36,073 nucleotides of DNA from Kiritimatiellia bacterium (GTDB taxonomy: Bacteria > Verrucomicrobiota > Kiritimatiellia > RFP12 > UBA1067), in assembly GCA_028686345.1 (NCBI GenBank), contig JAQUCE010000051.1, positions 1 through 36,073 on the forward strand. Direction: 5' to 3'. Under the pieces are notes generated by a model. The model did not search any database. It saw only the letters and a program-made list of their open reading frames with translations, and had not been told where the DNA came from. Below, in pieces: positions 1 to 8,233 of this stretch (positions are counted from its first letter, which is position 1; every line of letters begins with the position of its first letter). The translations under genes were made by a program, and so were the position numbers.

Positions 1-18
1 CTGCTCCAAAACGGGTTA

Positions 19-120
19 TTGAGAAGTATATCCGCCGCTATGCGGTGGATGATTGAGAAGTATATCCGCCGCTATGCGGTGGATGATTGAGAAGTATATC
101 CGCCGCTATGCGGTGGATGA
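19..120. repeat. Three tandem 34-bp units with a CCGC-TAT-GCGG hairpin core
   Basis: Units lie at 19-52, 53-86 and 87-120, appear identical, and abut without spacers; a partial fourth unit begins at 121. Each contains the palindromic core ccgccgctatgcggtgg, which can fold with a three-base loop. The same unit occurs once at 11915-11941 and once inverted at 11877-11903. The absence of variable spacers rules out a CRISPR array. Confidence 0.9.
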
Positions 121-182
121 TTGAGAAACAAGCCGCAATAAGGCCCGGTAGACAACTTTTTGCAAAGAGCAATTAATTGTTT

Positions 183-219
183 TTTCTAGTCGCCTAAGCG
201 ACTAGCTCCGCGCAGGGCG
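183..219. repeat. Pair of short hairpins following the 34-bp repeats
   Basis: Two adjacent palindromes are visible: gtcgcctaagcgac, and ctccgcgc/gcgcggag around an AGG loop. The sequence leading into them (about 121-200) is closely matched at 11944-12020, where it abuts the 3' end of the giant gene. Confidence 0.7.
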
Positions 220-337
220 CGGAGTTTGGAGTTTAGATTTCAGAGGTCGGTTTACGATGGCGGCGACGATGATGGTGGACGAGCCCCCGCATATTCCCAA
301 TCGTCCGCCAGCATCGTCGCACAGCATCGTCAACCAT

Positions 338-504
338 GCCGCTCAACGAGCGGCACATGTCGCTCACAGAGCGACTACTACACACGCGCTGCACTGCGGA
401 GAGCAAAAGTTATGGTTCGGTGTAGTAGCCGCTCTACGAGCGGCACTTTGCTCCAGGCTCGTGAAAGGCGCGCCCCGGGGTGTAGGGTTGCTTCTCAGAA
501 GCAA
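338..504. repeat. Array of three-base-loop hairpins, copy A
   Basis: Hairpins sit at 338-354 (gccgctc-aac-gagcggc), 359-375 (gtcgctc-aca-gagcgac), 428-444 (gccgctc-tac-gagcggc) and 488-504 (ttgcttc-tca-gaagcaa). An outer 9-bp inverted pair (375-383 with 420-428) encloses part of the array. Copy B at 11479-11624 has the last three in the same order, with different loop bases and mostly unchanged stems. Function is unknown; the layout resembles REP/BIME-type extragenic elements. Confidence 0.8.
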
Positions 505-619
505 TTATCGGACACCGGGCGATTGTTCGCCAAAGGCGCATCATGGGTTTTCATGATTATTGTGAACGATCATTTTAATCATGTACTCCTGTCAAAAAAA
601 TGTGTCGCAAACATGATAG

Positions 620-654
620 CCCCTGACCCCTGACCCCTGACTCCTGACCCCTGA
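620..654. repeat. 7-bp tandem repeat (cccctga)x5
   Basis: Five consecutive 7-bp units, the fourth with one change (ctcctga). It lies about 105 bases before the EF-hand gene start. Simple-sequence slippage is the likely origin. Confidence 0.85.
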
Positions 655-760
655 ATTTTAAATAATTGCAAAACCGCACAATAAAGCTTCCCACACACCG
701 TTTACACATATGTTTGCAACTGCAGACAAATTCACAACAACCATAATAAGGATTAACACA

Positions 761-1348
761 ATGAACTTCAAACACACACCCCTGTTATTCGCCCTCGTCG
801 CGCTGGCGAGCGTTACCTTGGCCCAGGAAAAAAAAGAGTTTCCCGCCAGAGAACGTAAAGCGCCTCCCAACCGGGAAGAGATGCGCGAAAGAATGATGCT
901 GCGGCGTTTCGACAAAGACGGCGACGGCAAACTCAACGAAGAGGAAAAGGCGGCCATGGAGAATGAGAAGAAAGAGCTCATGGCAAAATTCGATAAAGAT
1001 GGCGACGGCGTACTCAATGCCGAGGAGCGCAAAGCCATGATGGAAGAGCGCCGCAAAGCCATGGGCGACCGCGAAGGCGAAGATAAACGCGAAGGCGCTG
1101 GAATGCGCGAGGGTGCGGCGGGTCAGGGCTTACGTCAACGCCCGGAGTTTGCTCCCGAAGCACGCGAAAAAATGTTAAAGAAATTCGATAAAGACGGCGA
1201 CGGCAAACTCAGCGATGAAGAGCGCAAAGCCATGATGGACGAGCGCAAAGCCATGATGGAAAAATTTGATGCCGATGGCGATGGCAAGCTCAATGAAGAG
1301 GAGCGCGCCAAGCTGATGGAACACCTCAAAACACTGAACGCCGAATAA
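761..1348 (+). CDS. Secreted EF-hand calcium-binding protein
   Basis: A 195-residue exported protein with four canonical EF-hand loops at about residues 51-62, 78-89, 143-154 and 170-181, all of the DxDGDGxLxxEE form, so calcium binding is very likely. Residues 1-21 are a signal peptide (hydrophobic core, cleavage near LAQ), which places it in the periplasm or outside the cell. The linkers are highly charged, rich in Lys, Glu, Met and Arg, and likely helical. I chose the ATG at 761 because AAGGA precedes it at a suitable distance and the signal peptide follows directly; an in-frame ATG at 710 would put polar residues in front of the signal. No enzymatic domain is visible. It stands alone and is followed by a hairpin terminator. 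Similar EF-hand proteins are common in the PVC group, mostly of unknown role. Confidence 0.9.
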   Translation: MNFKHTPLLFALVALASVTLAQEKKEFPARERKAPPNREEMRERMMLRRFDKDGDGKLNEEEKAAMENEKKELMAKFDKDGDGVLNAEERKAMMEERRKAMGDREGEDKREGAGMREGAAGQGLRQRPEFAPEAREKMLKKFDKDGDGKLSDEERKAMMDERKAMMEKFDADGDGKLNEEERAKLMEHLKTLNAE

Positions 1349-1371
1349 AGTTATCGCAAAGGTTCTTCTCT

Positions 1372-1398
1372 GAGGTTGCAGCCCTTGGCTGCAACCTC
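1372..1398 (+). terminator. Hairpin terminator after the EF-hand gene
   Basis: A perfect 12-bp stem (gaggttgcagcc / ggctgcaacctc) with a CTT loop starts 24 bases after the stop codon. Only a short T run follows (ctcttt), so termination may be moderate. Confidence 0.7.
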
Positions 1399-1489
1399 TT
1401 TGAAGCAAGAGTCACACGCTGTTTGCAATCACCCAGCAAGCCAACCCACAACTAACAGCCCACCGCTTGCAACTACCCGGCAACAGGTT

Positions 1490-1553
1490 GAATTAGCAAA
1501 CATACTTCCCATCATTCCCATCACTCCCATCACTCCCATCCCCATCCCCATCC
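1490..1553. repeat. Dispersed repeat with cccat tract, copy 1
   Basis: The segment gaattagcaaacat followed by cttccc and a run of cccatcact/cccatcc units. The same opening followed by a similar cccat-rich tract is found at 20819-20877. In both places it sits a short distance beyond the 3' end of a minus-strand gene. Confidence 0.65.
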
Positions 1554-1557
1554 CTGC

Positions 1558-3135
1558 TCACCCGCCTGAGGCAACACTCTCCCGCACCCCCGCGCCATCC
1601 TTGATCCTGATCAAGATTTTACTGAGCTGCGCCACCCTCTCCGGATGATTTGCCGCCACATCATGCTGCTCACCAATATCATTACCAAGATTGTAGAGCT
1701 TGAACTTCAGGGCGCCTTTTTCCTCGCCCGCCTTTTGGCGCACACTCTCCATCACCAGCTTCCAATCGCCATGCCGCAACGCGTATCCAACGGCCTCTTC
1801 AACCATATAGGGGTTGCCTTTAGGATCCTCTCCCAGTAAAGCCTTGAGCGAGTTCTGGCTGTCCGGGGCGGCCCCCTCAGGGAGCTTGACACCAAGCAAA
1901 TCCGCGAATGTGAGCATAAAATCAGTGTGGGTGATCAGTGCCGCGCTCTTCCCCGGCTTTATTTTAGCGGGCCAACTCACGATAAAGGGCACGCGGGTGC
2001 CGCCTTCGTAGATCTGATACTTACCACCCCGATACGGGCCGGAGGCATCATGACCACGGTCAACCTCTCTGGTTGAGGTGGGCACAGTGGTTCCATCGTC
2101 ATACCCGTCATCATAAACCGGACCGTTGTCACTGGTGAAGATGACCATCGTGTTATCCGCAATACCGCGCTTCTCCAACATCTCCATGATGGCGCCTGTG
2201 CTCCAGTCAAGCTCGACCATTGCATCGCCACGGTAGCCAAGCTGGCTTTTGCCCTTAAACCGCGGATGCGGTGTACGCGGCACGTGAATGCACTGCGAGC
2301 AAAAAAAGAGAAAGAAGGGCTGATCTTTGTTAGCTTGCAGGTGTTGGTCGATAAATTTTTCGCTCCGCTTGACAAACTCATCTGACATGGTTTCATCATT
2401 CCAGAGTGCCGCTTTTCCGCCATACATCGTACCAATCCGCCCAATGCCGTTGATCACGCTGTCATTATGCCCATGTGTGCTCTTGTAATAGGTCATGGCC
2501 TCCGGGTTTTTCTTGCCATCAGGATACTCCGTGCTGCGCGGATCATCTTTTTGGCCAATCGAAATCGGATCATTCGGGTCAAGGTTCACCACTCGGTGGT
2601 TTTCCAGATAAACACAGGGCACGCGGTCATTGGTGCTGGGCAGCAGAAAGCTGTAGTCAAAACCGATCTCCAGCGGTCCGGGCTTCACCTCACCGTTCCA
2701 ATTGGTCGGCACCCCCTTGGCGCCCAACCCGAGATGCCACTTGCCAATCACCGCGGTTTTATAGCCGGCCGCCTTGAAAACCTTCGGCAATGTGTAATCC
2801 TCAGCCAGAATCGGCAGCGGCGCATTGGGCGGCAGGACGCGGATCCCGCGCCTGTGTGCCAGGTGACCGGTCAACATCGCAAACCGCGAGGCAGAACAGG
2901 TTGAAGCTGGCGAATGCCCGTCCGTGAAAACAAGCCCCCCTGCGGCCAGCTTATCCAAGTGAGGGGTGGGAATCATCTTCGCTCCATAAACGCCCAGATC
3001 TCCGTAGCCAACATCATCGCTGTAAATAAGAATCACATTGGGCTTTTGAGCTGTCACACCGAAAACATTGGCTGCCGCCAACACTGTTAACAAGCCCGTT
3101 ATTTTTTTCCAGCGCTTCACCAAATTCAGTTTCAT
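1558..3135 (-). CDS. Secreted type I sulfatase (arylsulfatase family)
   Basis: A 525-residue sulfatase predicted to remove sulfate esters from a carbohydrate or other substrate in the periplasm or outside. The N-terminus is a signal peptide ending near VTAQKPN. Visible family features are the metal-binding DD near residues 40-41, the formylglycine motif C80-S-A-S-R84 (a Cys-type sulfatase needing a maturation enzyme), GKWHLG around residue 132, and TSDNGP in the C-terminal half. I start it at 3135 because AAAGGAGAAAAGG precedes that ATG; an upstream extension to 3282 would add 49 residues ahead of the signal peptide. Length is typical of the family. The GH20 hexosaminidase, DUF1080 protein and esterase nearby make a sulfated polysaccharide a reasonable substrate, but this is inference. 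No maturase lies in the window. Confidence 0.95.
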   Translation of the reverse strand: MKLNLVKRWKKITGLLTVLAAANVFGVTAQKPNVILIYSDDVGYGDLGVYGAKMIPTPHLDKLAAGGLVFTDGHSPASTCSASRFAMLTGHLAHRRGIRVLPPNAPLPILAEDYTLPKVFKAAGYKTAVIGKWHLGLGAKGVPTNWNGEVKPGPLEIGFDYSFLLPSTNDRVPCVYLENHRVVNLDPNDPISIGQKDDPRSTEYPDGKKNPEAMTYYKSTHGHNDSVINGIGRIGTMYGGKAALWNDETMSDEFVKRSEKFIDQHLQANKDQPFFLFFCSQCIHVPRTPHPRFKGKSQLGYRGDAMVELDWSTGAIMEMLEKRGIADNTMVIFTSDNGPVYDDGYDDGTTVPTSTREVDRGHDASGPYRGGKYQIYEGGTRVPFIVSWPAKIKPGKSAALITHTDFMLTFADLLGVKLPEGAAPDSQNSLKALLGEDPKGNPYMVEEAVGYALRHGDWKLVMESVRQKAGEEKGALKFKLYNLGNDIGEQHDVAANHPERVAQLSKILIRIKDGAGVRESVASGG

Positions 3136-3309
3136 CCTTTTCTCCTTTACATTCCCATGGTTTTTAAGTGCTATTCTCTCAAATCCTGTTGCTAAAAACA
3201 AGCAGTTCAGAGAGCCATCTTCATAAGTTGTAGAATGAAAATGTTTTCTGCAAGCAAGATGCTTGCACTGCTCCATTATCACTTTTACAGTAACGTCTCA
3301 ATAATCCGC

Positions 3310-3392
3310 TTTGGAGCAGCCTAAAGGCTGGACAACAAACCTGACGCAGCCGTTTGTAGTTCACGCTTCAGCGTGCTCTTTGCTTTCTGGCC
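3310..3392. repeat. Dispersed intergenic repeat, copy 1 (pair with 9900-9992)
   Basis: Shares long blocks with 9900-9992, including gcagcctaaaggctg, acaacaaacct and ttcacgcttcagcgtg. It contains small palindromes (agcctaaaggct, cacgcttcagcgtg). Differences are scattered point changes and a small length difference, as in old copies of one element. Confidence 0.8.
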
Positions 3393-3589
3393 GGCTGTTG
3401 AGCAGTTATCTTTGTTAAGAGATGGAGCCGTTAGTGCAGGCGCAACGCAGCTCCGGTTTCCAACCGGACATCTCCGGTTTGAAACCAAGGCGCGAAGCAA
3501 GAAAGTCGTCCGCTATGCGGGCGATTGCGGGCGGCGCGCGAATGATCGGGCTGCGTACTCTGCTCAGCCGCGCCTGCGGCTTAAGATCG

Positions 3590-3662
3590 CGGCGACCATG
3601 CTGGCGGACGAGCCCCAGCATGATCTCAATTGTCCACCAACATCGTTGGGCAGCATCGTCGG
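3590..3662. repeat. Dispersed intergenic repeat resembling 261-330
   Basis: Both copies share gcggcga, ggacgagcccc, and cagcatcgtc with similar spacing and many scattered differences. The aligned order suggests a diverged copy of the same spacer element. Confidence 0.6.
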
Positions 3663-3722
3663 CCGAAGCTCGGTTAGTACCTCTTTTCTTAAATCCTATC
3701 ATGTTTGCGAAAGATTTTGCGA

Positions 3723-3794
3723 CTTTTGCGTTTTTTTGCGGCTAAACATAGCGAAGCAAAGGAAAAAAGGAATAGCCGCAAAAAGGCGCAAAAG
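3723..3794. repeat. 22-bp inverted repeat, potential long hairpin
   Basis: Arms at 3723-3744 and 3773-3794 are reverse complements at 20 of 22 positions, with a 28-base loop. The arms carry T/A-rich runs (ttttttt, aaaaa). It could act as a terminator-like or MITE-like element. No adjacent gene end explains it: the efflux operon ends 150 bases away. Confidence 0.75.
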
Positions 3795-3836
3795 AAAGAA
3801 CTTCCATCTTTTCTATGCAACGCATAGCGTTGTTGA

Positions 3837-3932
3837 CTAAACCAGCGGGGCATATCACACAATTGTTCAATGAGAGAGAAATAATTTCGCATATCACATA
3901 GGCTCAGTTTGGTTCCGGCTCCGCTGGTTTAG
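3837..3932. repeat. 96-bp element bounded by 15-bp inverted repeats
   Basis: ctaaaccagcggggc (3837-3851) is matched in reverse complement at 3918-3932 with one mismatch. Between them catatcacac and catatcacat form a direct repeat. It ends ten bases from the last codon of the efflux operon, so its transcript could fold at the operon's 3' end. Confidence 0.65.
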
Positions 3933-3941
3933 GCTTATGAT

Positions 3942-6900
3942 TCAGCTCGTGAAAACCGCGGCAACGCTGTCGAGCAGCGAATAGACGGTCGGGACCACGA
4001 CCATGGTGAGAAAGGTCCCGACAAGCAGTCCGCTGGCGGCCACAATGCCTAAGGGGCTCATGCGTTCCAGACCGACGGCTAATTCGAAGATGAGCGGAGT
4101 CAAGCCTATGATGGTGGAGACAGTGGTCATGAGGATAGGCCGCAACCGCAAGCGGACGGAGTGAATGATGGCCTCGTTTTTGGGCATGCCCTCCTTACGT
4201 GCGTTAATGATGAAATCGAGTAGCAGGATGCTATTGTTAACAATAGTGCCGCCAAGAAGGATAAAGCCCATCATGGCAGGCTTGCACATGGGCTTGTCAA
4301 AGACCAGCAAACCCCAGAAGCCGCCCGCAACGGCCAGTGGAATGGCGACCATGATGGTGAACGGGTGGAGGAAGGATTTGAACATGGCAACAAGCAGGAT
4401 AAAGAGCAGGACAATGCCGATAGTCAGAGCGCGGCCCATCTCCTGCTGCCCAGTCGTCATATCAAGAGCACTGCCGGCGATCTGGATGTCATAGCCGTAG
4501 GGTATTTTCGCCTTGGCGAGCCGTTTTTTGACCATACCGGTAACCTGGCCAATGGTATAAACGCGATTGATGCCGGTGATGTCAAGGGTGGGCAGGAGTT
4601 TTTCACGGCTAATAAACGGCTGGCTGAGATGAGGCTGGATGGTTGCCATGGCGCGCAGCGGAACCTGGCCGACGCTGGTATTAATGTAAACATCATGCAG
4701 TTGCGAGGGGAACTGGATGTCTTTACCGGCGTATTGAACATGAATTGGGACATCGAGGTAACCTTTCAGGCGCATGGCAGAGGCCGAGGCTCCTTTAACA
4801 GCGATCTTTAGTTCGCGCGCAATATCGACTTGGGAGACGTGATAGAATGCCGCGAGATCAGGGTCGATATTGAGGCGGCAATCACGTTTGTCAATATGCC
4901 AACTCCGTCGAACATCAACCAACCCCGGTGTGCCGTCCAGTGCTAGAAGCGTATCTGCTGCCAGGCGGTCGAGCACTTGCGGGTCGGGACCGCTGATAAT
5001 GATGTCGAGCGGGGCGCGGGTGGTTGATAGCGGCGTGGCCCCGTACTCAGCGATCTGCAGCGTGCGCAGGCCGGGCGTTTCCTTGAGGCGCTCGCGCCAG
5101 TCATCCTGAATCTGCCAGATATTCTGTTTACGATTGAGGCGGTCAACCAGCACGACCTCAATTTTCCCTGACTGCGTTGTTGCCCCGCCACCGCCGAAAC
5201 TGATCTCGCCGGGCTCGGAACCAACGACTGAGGACATACTCACAACACCCGGGGTCTTGTACAGTTCAGTCTCAATTTGCGTCAGCACGCTCTCAACCTG
5301 TTGCGGTGTGAAATCGGATGGTGTCTCAAAGGTCACGTTGACAATGCCGGTGTCCATTGGCGGCATCAGCTCTCCTCCCAGCAGCGGCTTGACCTTCTTC
5401 ATGGTGACACCCAGAAAGACAACCGCCAGAATCAACACCAGCCAACGCACGCGAAGGGCACCCCGGAGGATCAGAATATAAGCGCGCCCCAGATGTTCGA
5501 CACCAATGTCGGTAACGGAAAAAATTCGTTCTATGAGGTTGCGCTTGTGCTCGCCGTGCGCCAGCAGCCGCGATGCCATCAACGGAACAACGGTAAGGGC
5601 CGTAATCAGGGATGCAATGAGCGTGGCGGAGATCATCATGTTCAAGGGGCGCATGGTTTGCTGGGTATAGCCGCCGGCAAACATGACAGGCACGAGGACG
5701 ATCACGGTGGTGAGCATGCCGGCCGTGGTGGCCAGCGCCACTTCACGGGCACCCAGACTCGCGGCGCGGCGGGCATCCCTGGCATCATCATTCAGGTAAT
5801 GGCGGAAAATGTTCTCCAACACCACGATTGAGGCATCAACCACCATGCCCACGGAAATTATAAGGCCCGAGAGTGTGACCATGTTTAACGTATATGGACT
5901 GAACCAGAGCGCCACAAGGCTGAAAAGGAAGGCCAGCGGAATGCTGACCGAAACGATCAGGGCAGTGCGGATATCCGCGAGGAAGAGAAAGATTACTGCA
6001 ACAGTGAGAAAGATAGCCTGGATCAACGAGCTGCGCATACCGTTGACGTTCAGGTCGATGACCGGTTGTTGGTCGGCGGTGATGGCAAAAGCGATGTCGG
6101 GATACTCCTCCTGCAGCAGCACCAGGCGCTGCTTGACACTCTTGATCGCGGCAACGGTGTCGCCATGCTCCGCGCGCAGGACGTTGAGGGCAATTGCAGG
6201 TTTACCGTTGCCGTGATAGATACTGCGGATTTCGCTAACGCCGAGTTCAACGCGGGCAACATCGCGCAAACGGAGCAGCCCGGCTTCGCGGTAAACAATC
6301 GGCATCTCCCGGATTTCGTCCAGGTTCTTGAACTCTCCCGAGACCTTCACCAGATATTCACGGGCAGGCGAATAAACAGTCCCGACAGGCGAAGAGATGT
6401 TATTCCTGGCAAGCATGCCGAGCACAACACCCAGCTCAAGATTGTTGGCAGCCAGCTGGCCGCGATCAACAAACACCTTCACCTCTGGCTTATTGGCGCC
6501 AAAGACATGCACATCAGCAACACCGTCAACATTGAGCAGGGCATCCTCAATCGGGTTCTCAGCCAGCAACCGGATCTGAGCCAGGTCTTTGCCGCTGTCC
6601 GGCCTGGGTGTGAGCGCAATGGTCATGAGCGGCCGGGTCGCATCCGAGATCCGGTAAATGCGGGGTTCCATGATCCCGGCCGGTAATGCAGCCCGAATCC
6701 GGCTGACGGCATTCTGCACGTCAAGAACCGCTTCCCCCAGATCCTTTGAATATAAAAACTCGGCGTTGATGGAAGAGACCTCATCCCGGCTTGTACTGGT
6801 GATGCGCTTGAGGCCGCTCAGTGTGTTCAGCTCCTTTTCAACCACCTGCGTGATCTTATCGGCAATGTCATCTGAATCCGCCCCTGACCAGACTGTAACA

Positions 6901-7040
6901 ACGACAACCTGCGGCGGCGTGGTGTCGGGAAAGAGATCCGTGGGGGTGCGGAAAAAGGCGAACATCCCCATGGATGTCACCAGCAGCGCGGCCGCAATCA
7001 CGGCATAGGGGGATTTGATGGAGAAGTCAGTGAGGTTCAT
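3942..7040 (-). CDS. RND efflux permease (HAE1/AcrB-like)
   Basis: The 1032-residue inner-membrane proton-driven pump of a tripartite exporter; length matches the family. It begins with a short cytoplasmic end and TM1 (about 12-30), followed by the porter-domain start with FPDTTPPQV. A second block of membrane segments begins near residue 340, and the pattern repeats in the C-terminal half, as expected for the duplicated RND fold. In TM4, GMVVDASIVVLEN keeps Asp402, the counterpart of AcrB Asp407, but has Ala where AcrB has Asp408. In TM10, IVNNSILLLDF has Asn in place of the AcrB Lys. Both changes are seen in HAE1 subgroups outside enterobacteria. Its ATG overlaps the stop of the fusion-protein gene by one base (TAATG), so translation is probably coupled. 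Substrate cannot be read from sequence; drugs, lipids or metabolites are possible. Confidence 0.95.
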   Translation of the reverse strand: MNLTDFSIKSPYAVIAAALLVTSMGMFAFFRTPTDLFPDTTPPQVVVVTVWSGADSDDIADKITQVVEKELNTLSGLKRITSTSRDEVSSINAEFLYSKDLGEAVLDVQNAVSRIRAALPAGIMEPRIYRISDATRPLMTIALTPRPDSGKDLAQIRLLAENPIEDALLNVDGVADVHVFGANKPEVKVFVDRGQLAANNLELGVVLGMLARNNISSPVGTVYSPAREYLVKVSGEFKNLDEIREMPIVYREAGLLRLRDVARVELGVSEIRSIYHGNGKPAIALNVLRAEHGDTVAAIKSVKQRLVLLQEEYPDIAFAITADQQPVIDLNVNGMRSSLIQAIFLTVAVIFLFLADIRTALIVSVSIPLAFLFSLVALWFSPYTLNMVTLSGLIISVGMVVDASIVVLENIFRHYLNDDARDARRAASLGAREVALATTAGMLTTVIVLVPVMFAGGYTQQTMRPLNMMISATLIASLITALTVVPLMASRLLAHGEHKRNLIERIFSVTDIGVEHLGRAYILILRGALRVRWLVLILAVVFLGVTMKKVKPLLGGELMPPMDTGIVNVTFETPSDFTPQQVESVLTQIETELYKTPGVVSMSSVVGSEPGEISFGGGGATTQSGKIEVVLVDRLNRKQNIWQIQDDWRERLKETPGLRTLQIAEYGATPLSTTRAPLDIIISGPDPQVLDRLAADTLLALDGTPGLVDVRRSWHIDKRDCRLNIDPDLAAFYHVSQVDIARELKIAVKGASASAMRLKGYLDVPIHVQYAGKDIQFPSQLHDVYINTSVGQVPLRAMATIQPHLSQPFISREKLLPTLDITGINRVYTIGQVTGMVKKRLAKAKIPYGYDIQIAGSALDMTTGQQEMGRALTIGIVLLFILLVAMFKSFLHPFTIMVAIPLAVAGGFWGLLVFDKPMCKPAMMGFILLGGTIVNNSILLLDFIINARKEGMPKNEAIIHSVRLRLRPILMTTVSTIIGLTPLIFELAVGLERMSPLGIVAASGLLVGTFLTMVVVPTVYSLLDSVAAVFTS

Positions 7041-8233
7041 TACTTGGACTCCACTTTCATGCCGTCAGCCAGGCGCGCCCAACCGAGGAACGAACTTACC
7101 ACAACCTCGTCGCCTGCCTCAACTCCTTCAACCGCAGCTGTCTCGCAGGCAGCCCCGAGGAGCTTGATTTCACAACCACGCAATATGCCGTCGGAGATTG
7201 TGTAAACCAGTCGCTGGCCCCGCACCTCGACAATGGCGCTAGTGGGAATAAGGACAGCATCCTTGTGCAGCGTGAACTGCACCGCCAGTGTCACATAGGC
7301 GCCAAGCGGCACAGCGGCGGCGGCATCTTTTGTGAGCAACGCCTCGGCCCGCAACATGCGCGCCCGGTTCAGCTTGGGGTAGATGCGGCTGATGGTTGTG
7401 CGGAAGCTCTTTCCGCCATACTCAAACACAGCTTCAACACCTGCCTTAACCACCGGCAGATCGCCCTGCGGCACATCAAAGGCAAGCTTCACCGTGCTTC
7501 GATCTTCCAGCATAAACAGTGGTTTTCCCGGTGCTGCCAGGTCGCCCTCGGCAACGAGCTTGGCGGAGACAATGCCGTCAAACGGGCTAAGCAGCGTGTA
7601 ATAGGCCAGATTTGTCTTCAACTCATCGATCTTACGTTCGTACATCTGAATCTGTTGCTTGATAACCAGTGAGCGTTTATCAGCGTTGCGCTGTTTGCCC
7701 ATAGCTTCGTTGTACTTTTCCGCACTGGCCTGCGCCTGAGCCCGAGTAATTGTCCCGCTGTCGGCAAGCTTATCGTCGCGCGTCTTTTCGTTCAGCCAAT
7801 AAGCGCTGGTCTTACGCAGCGATTCCAGTGTTGCCGTATTGGCGGCATCCTCTGCCTGCGCCTGCGCAATCTGCGCCTCAACAACCGCAATGCCGTCGCG
7901 CACCAGGCGGTCATCAAGCAGTGCCAGATCTTCGCCTGCCTTCACAACGTCACCTTCCTGACGCAAGACTTTTACCACCGTGGCCATGACCCGGGCAGAG
8001 ATATCCGCTGTCTGAAACGGTTCAATTTCGGCCAGGTATTCGTGTTCCTCTTCCAGACTTCCCTTTACAGCCAGTGCTGTTTCCACTGGCTTGGCGTTTA
8101 ACTTGAACTCCGGCGCAGCTGCCAGAGCGGCGCGTTTGTTCATGACAAGTTTGCGTCCAACCACAATCAAGACGGCGACCGCCACCAAGGCGACGATGAT
8201 CCTGATGACAACGTTTCGTTTAATCTTCTTCAT
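7040..8233 (-). CDS. RND periplasmic adaptor (membrane-fusion protein)
   Basis: A 397-residue HlyD/AcrA-type adaptor linking the permease to the outer-membrane channel. An N-terminal hydrophobic segment (about residues 8-27) anchors it. A first lipoyl/barrel-sandwich half follows (around TADISARVMATVVKVLRQEGDVVKAGEDLALLDD in outline), then an alpha-helical coiled hairpin rich in Ala, Gln, Glu and Lys (about 110-210), then the second lipoyl half (SPFDGIVSAKLVAEGD) and beta-barrel/membrane-proximal domains. Its ATG overlaps the preceding gene's stop as ATGA, and its own TAA overlaps the permease start. The middle position between channel and pump genes is the usual arrangement. No cysteine lipobox is seen, so it is probably anchored by the N-terminal helix. 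Confidence 0.95.
   Translation of the reverse strand: MKKIKRNVVIRIIVALVAVAVLIVVGRKLVMNKRAALAAAPEFKLNAKPVETALAVKGSLEEEHEYLAEIEPFQTADISARVMATVVKVLRQEGDVVKAGEDLALLDDRLVRDGIAVVEAQIAQAQAEDAANTATLESLRKTSAYWLNEKTRDDKLADSGTITRAQAQASAEKYNEAMGKQRNADKRSLVIKQQIQMYERKIDELKTNLAYYTLLSPFDGIVSAKLVAEGDLAAPGKPLFMLEDRSTVKLAFDVPQGDLPVVKAGVEAVFEYGGKSFRTTISRIYPKLNRARMLRAEALLTKDAAAAVPLGAYVTLAVQFTLHKDAVLIPTSAIVEVRGQRLVYTISDGILRGCEIKLLGAACETAAVEGVEAGDEVVVSSFLGWARLADGMKVESK

Larger units (their letters stand above)
1..760. other. Repeat-rich spacer without a convincing gene
   Basis: No reading frame here has a ribosome binding site or protein-like composition. The stretch holds three tandem 34-bp units (19-120), a row of short hairpins (183-219, 338-504), and five 7-bp units at 620-654. 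Large parts recur, in the same order, at 11460-12020, and 261-330 resembles 3590-3662. The final 100 bases lead into the EF-hand gene; I could not pick out a clear promoter. Confidence 0.7.
3136..3941. other. Repeat-rich spacer between the sulfatase and efflux operon
   Basis: No supported gene. It contains a segment shared with 9900-9992 (about 3310-3392), mini-hairpins around 3440-3525, a segment resembling 261-330 (3590-3662), a 22-bp inverted repeat (3723-3794), a small hairpin caacgc-ata-gcgttg (3818-3832), and a 15-bp inverted pair bounding 3837-3932. Open frames across it have no start signals and overlap these repeats. Confidence 0.7.

Noticed and set aside
19-120. CRISPR-like array
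   Set aside because: The 34-bp units abut directly without spacers, there are only three and a bit, and no cas genes are present.
226-633. Plus-strand open frames in the left spacer
   Set aside because: They run through the hairpin arrays, lack ribosome binding sites, and the equivalent frames in the repeat copy near 11460-11660 are not conserved in phase.
3373-3840. 155-codon plus-strand frame and overlapping frames
   Set aside because: They cross three different repeat elements and an A/T-rich inverted repeat, with low-complexity Lys/Arg ends and no start signal.
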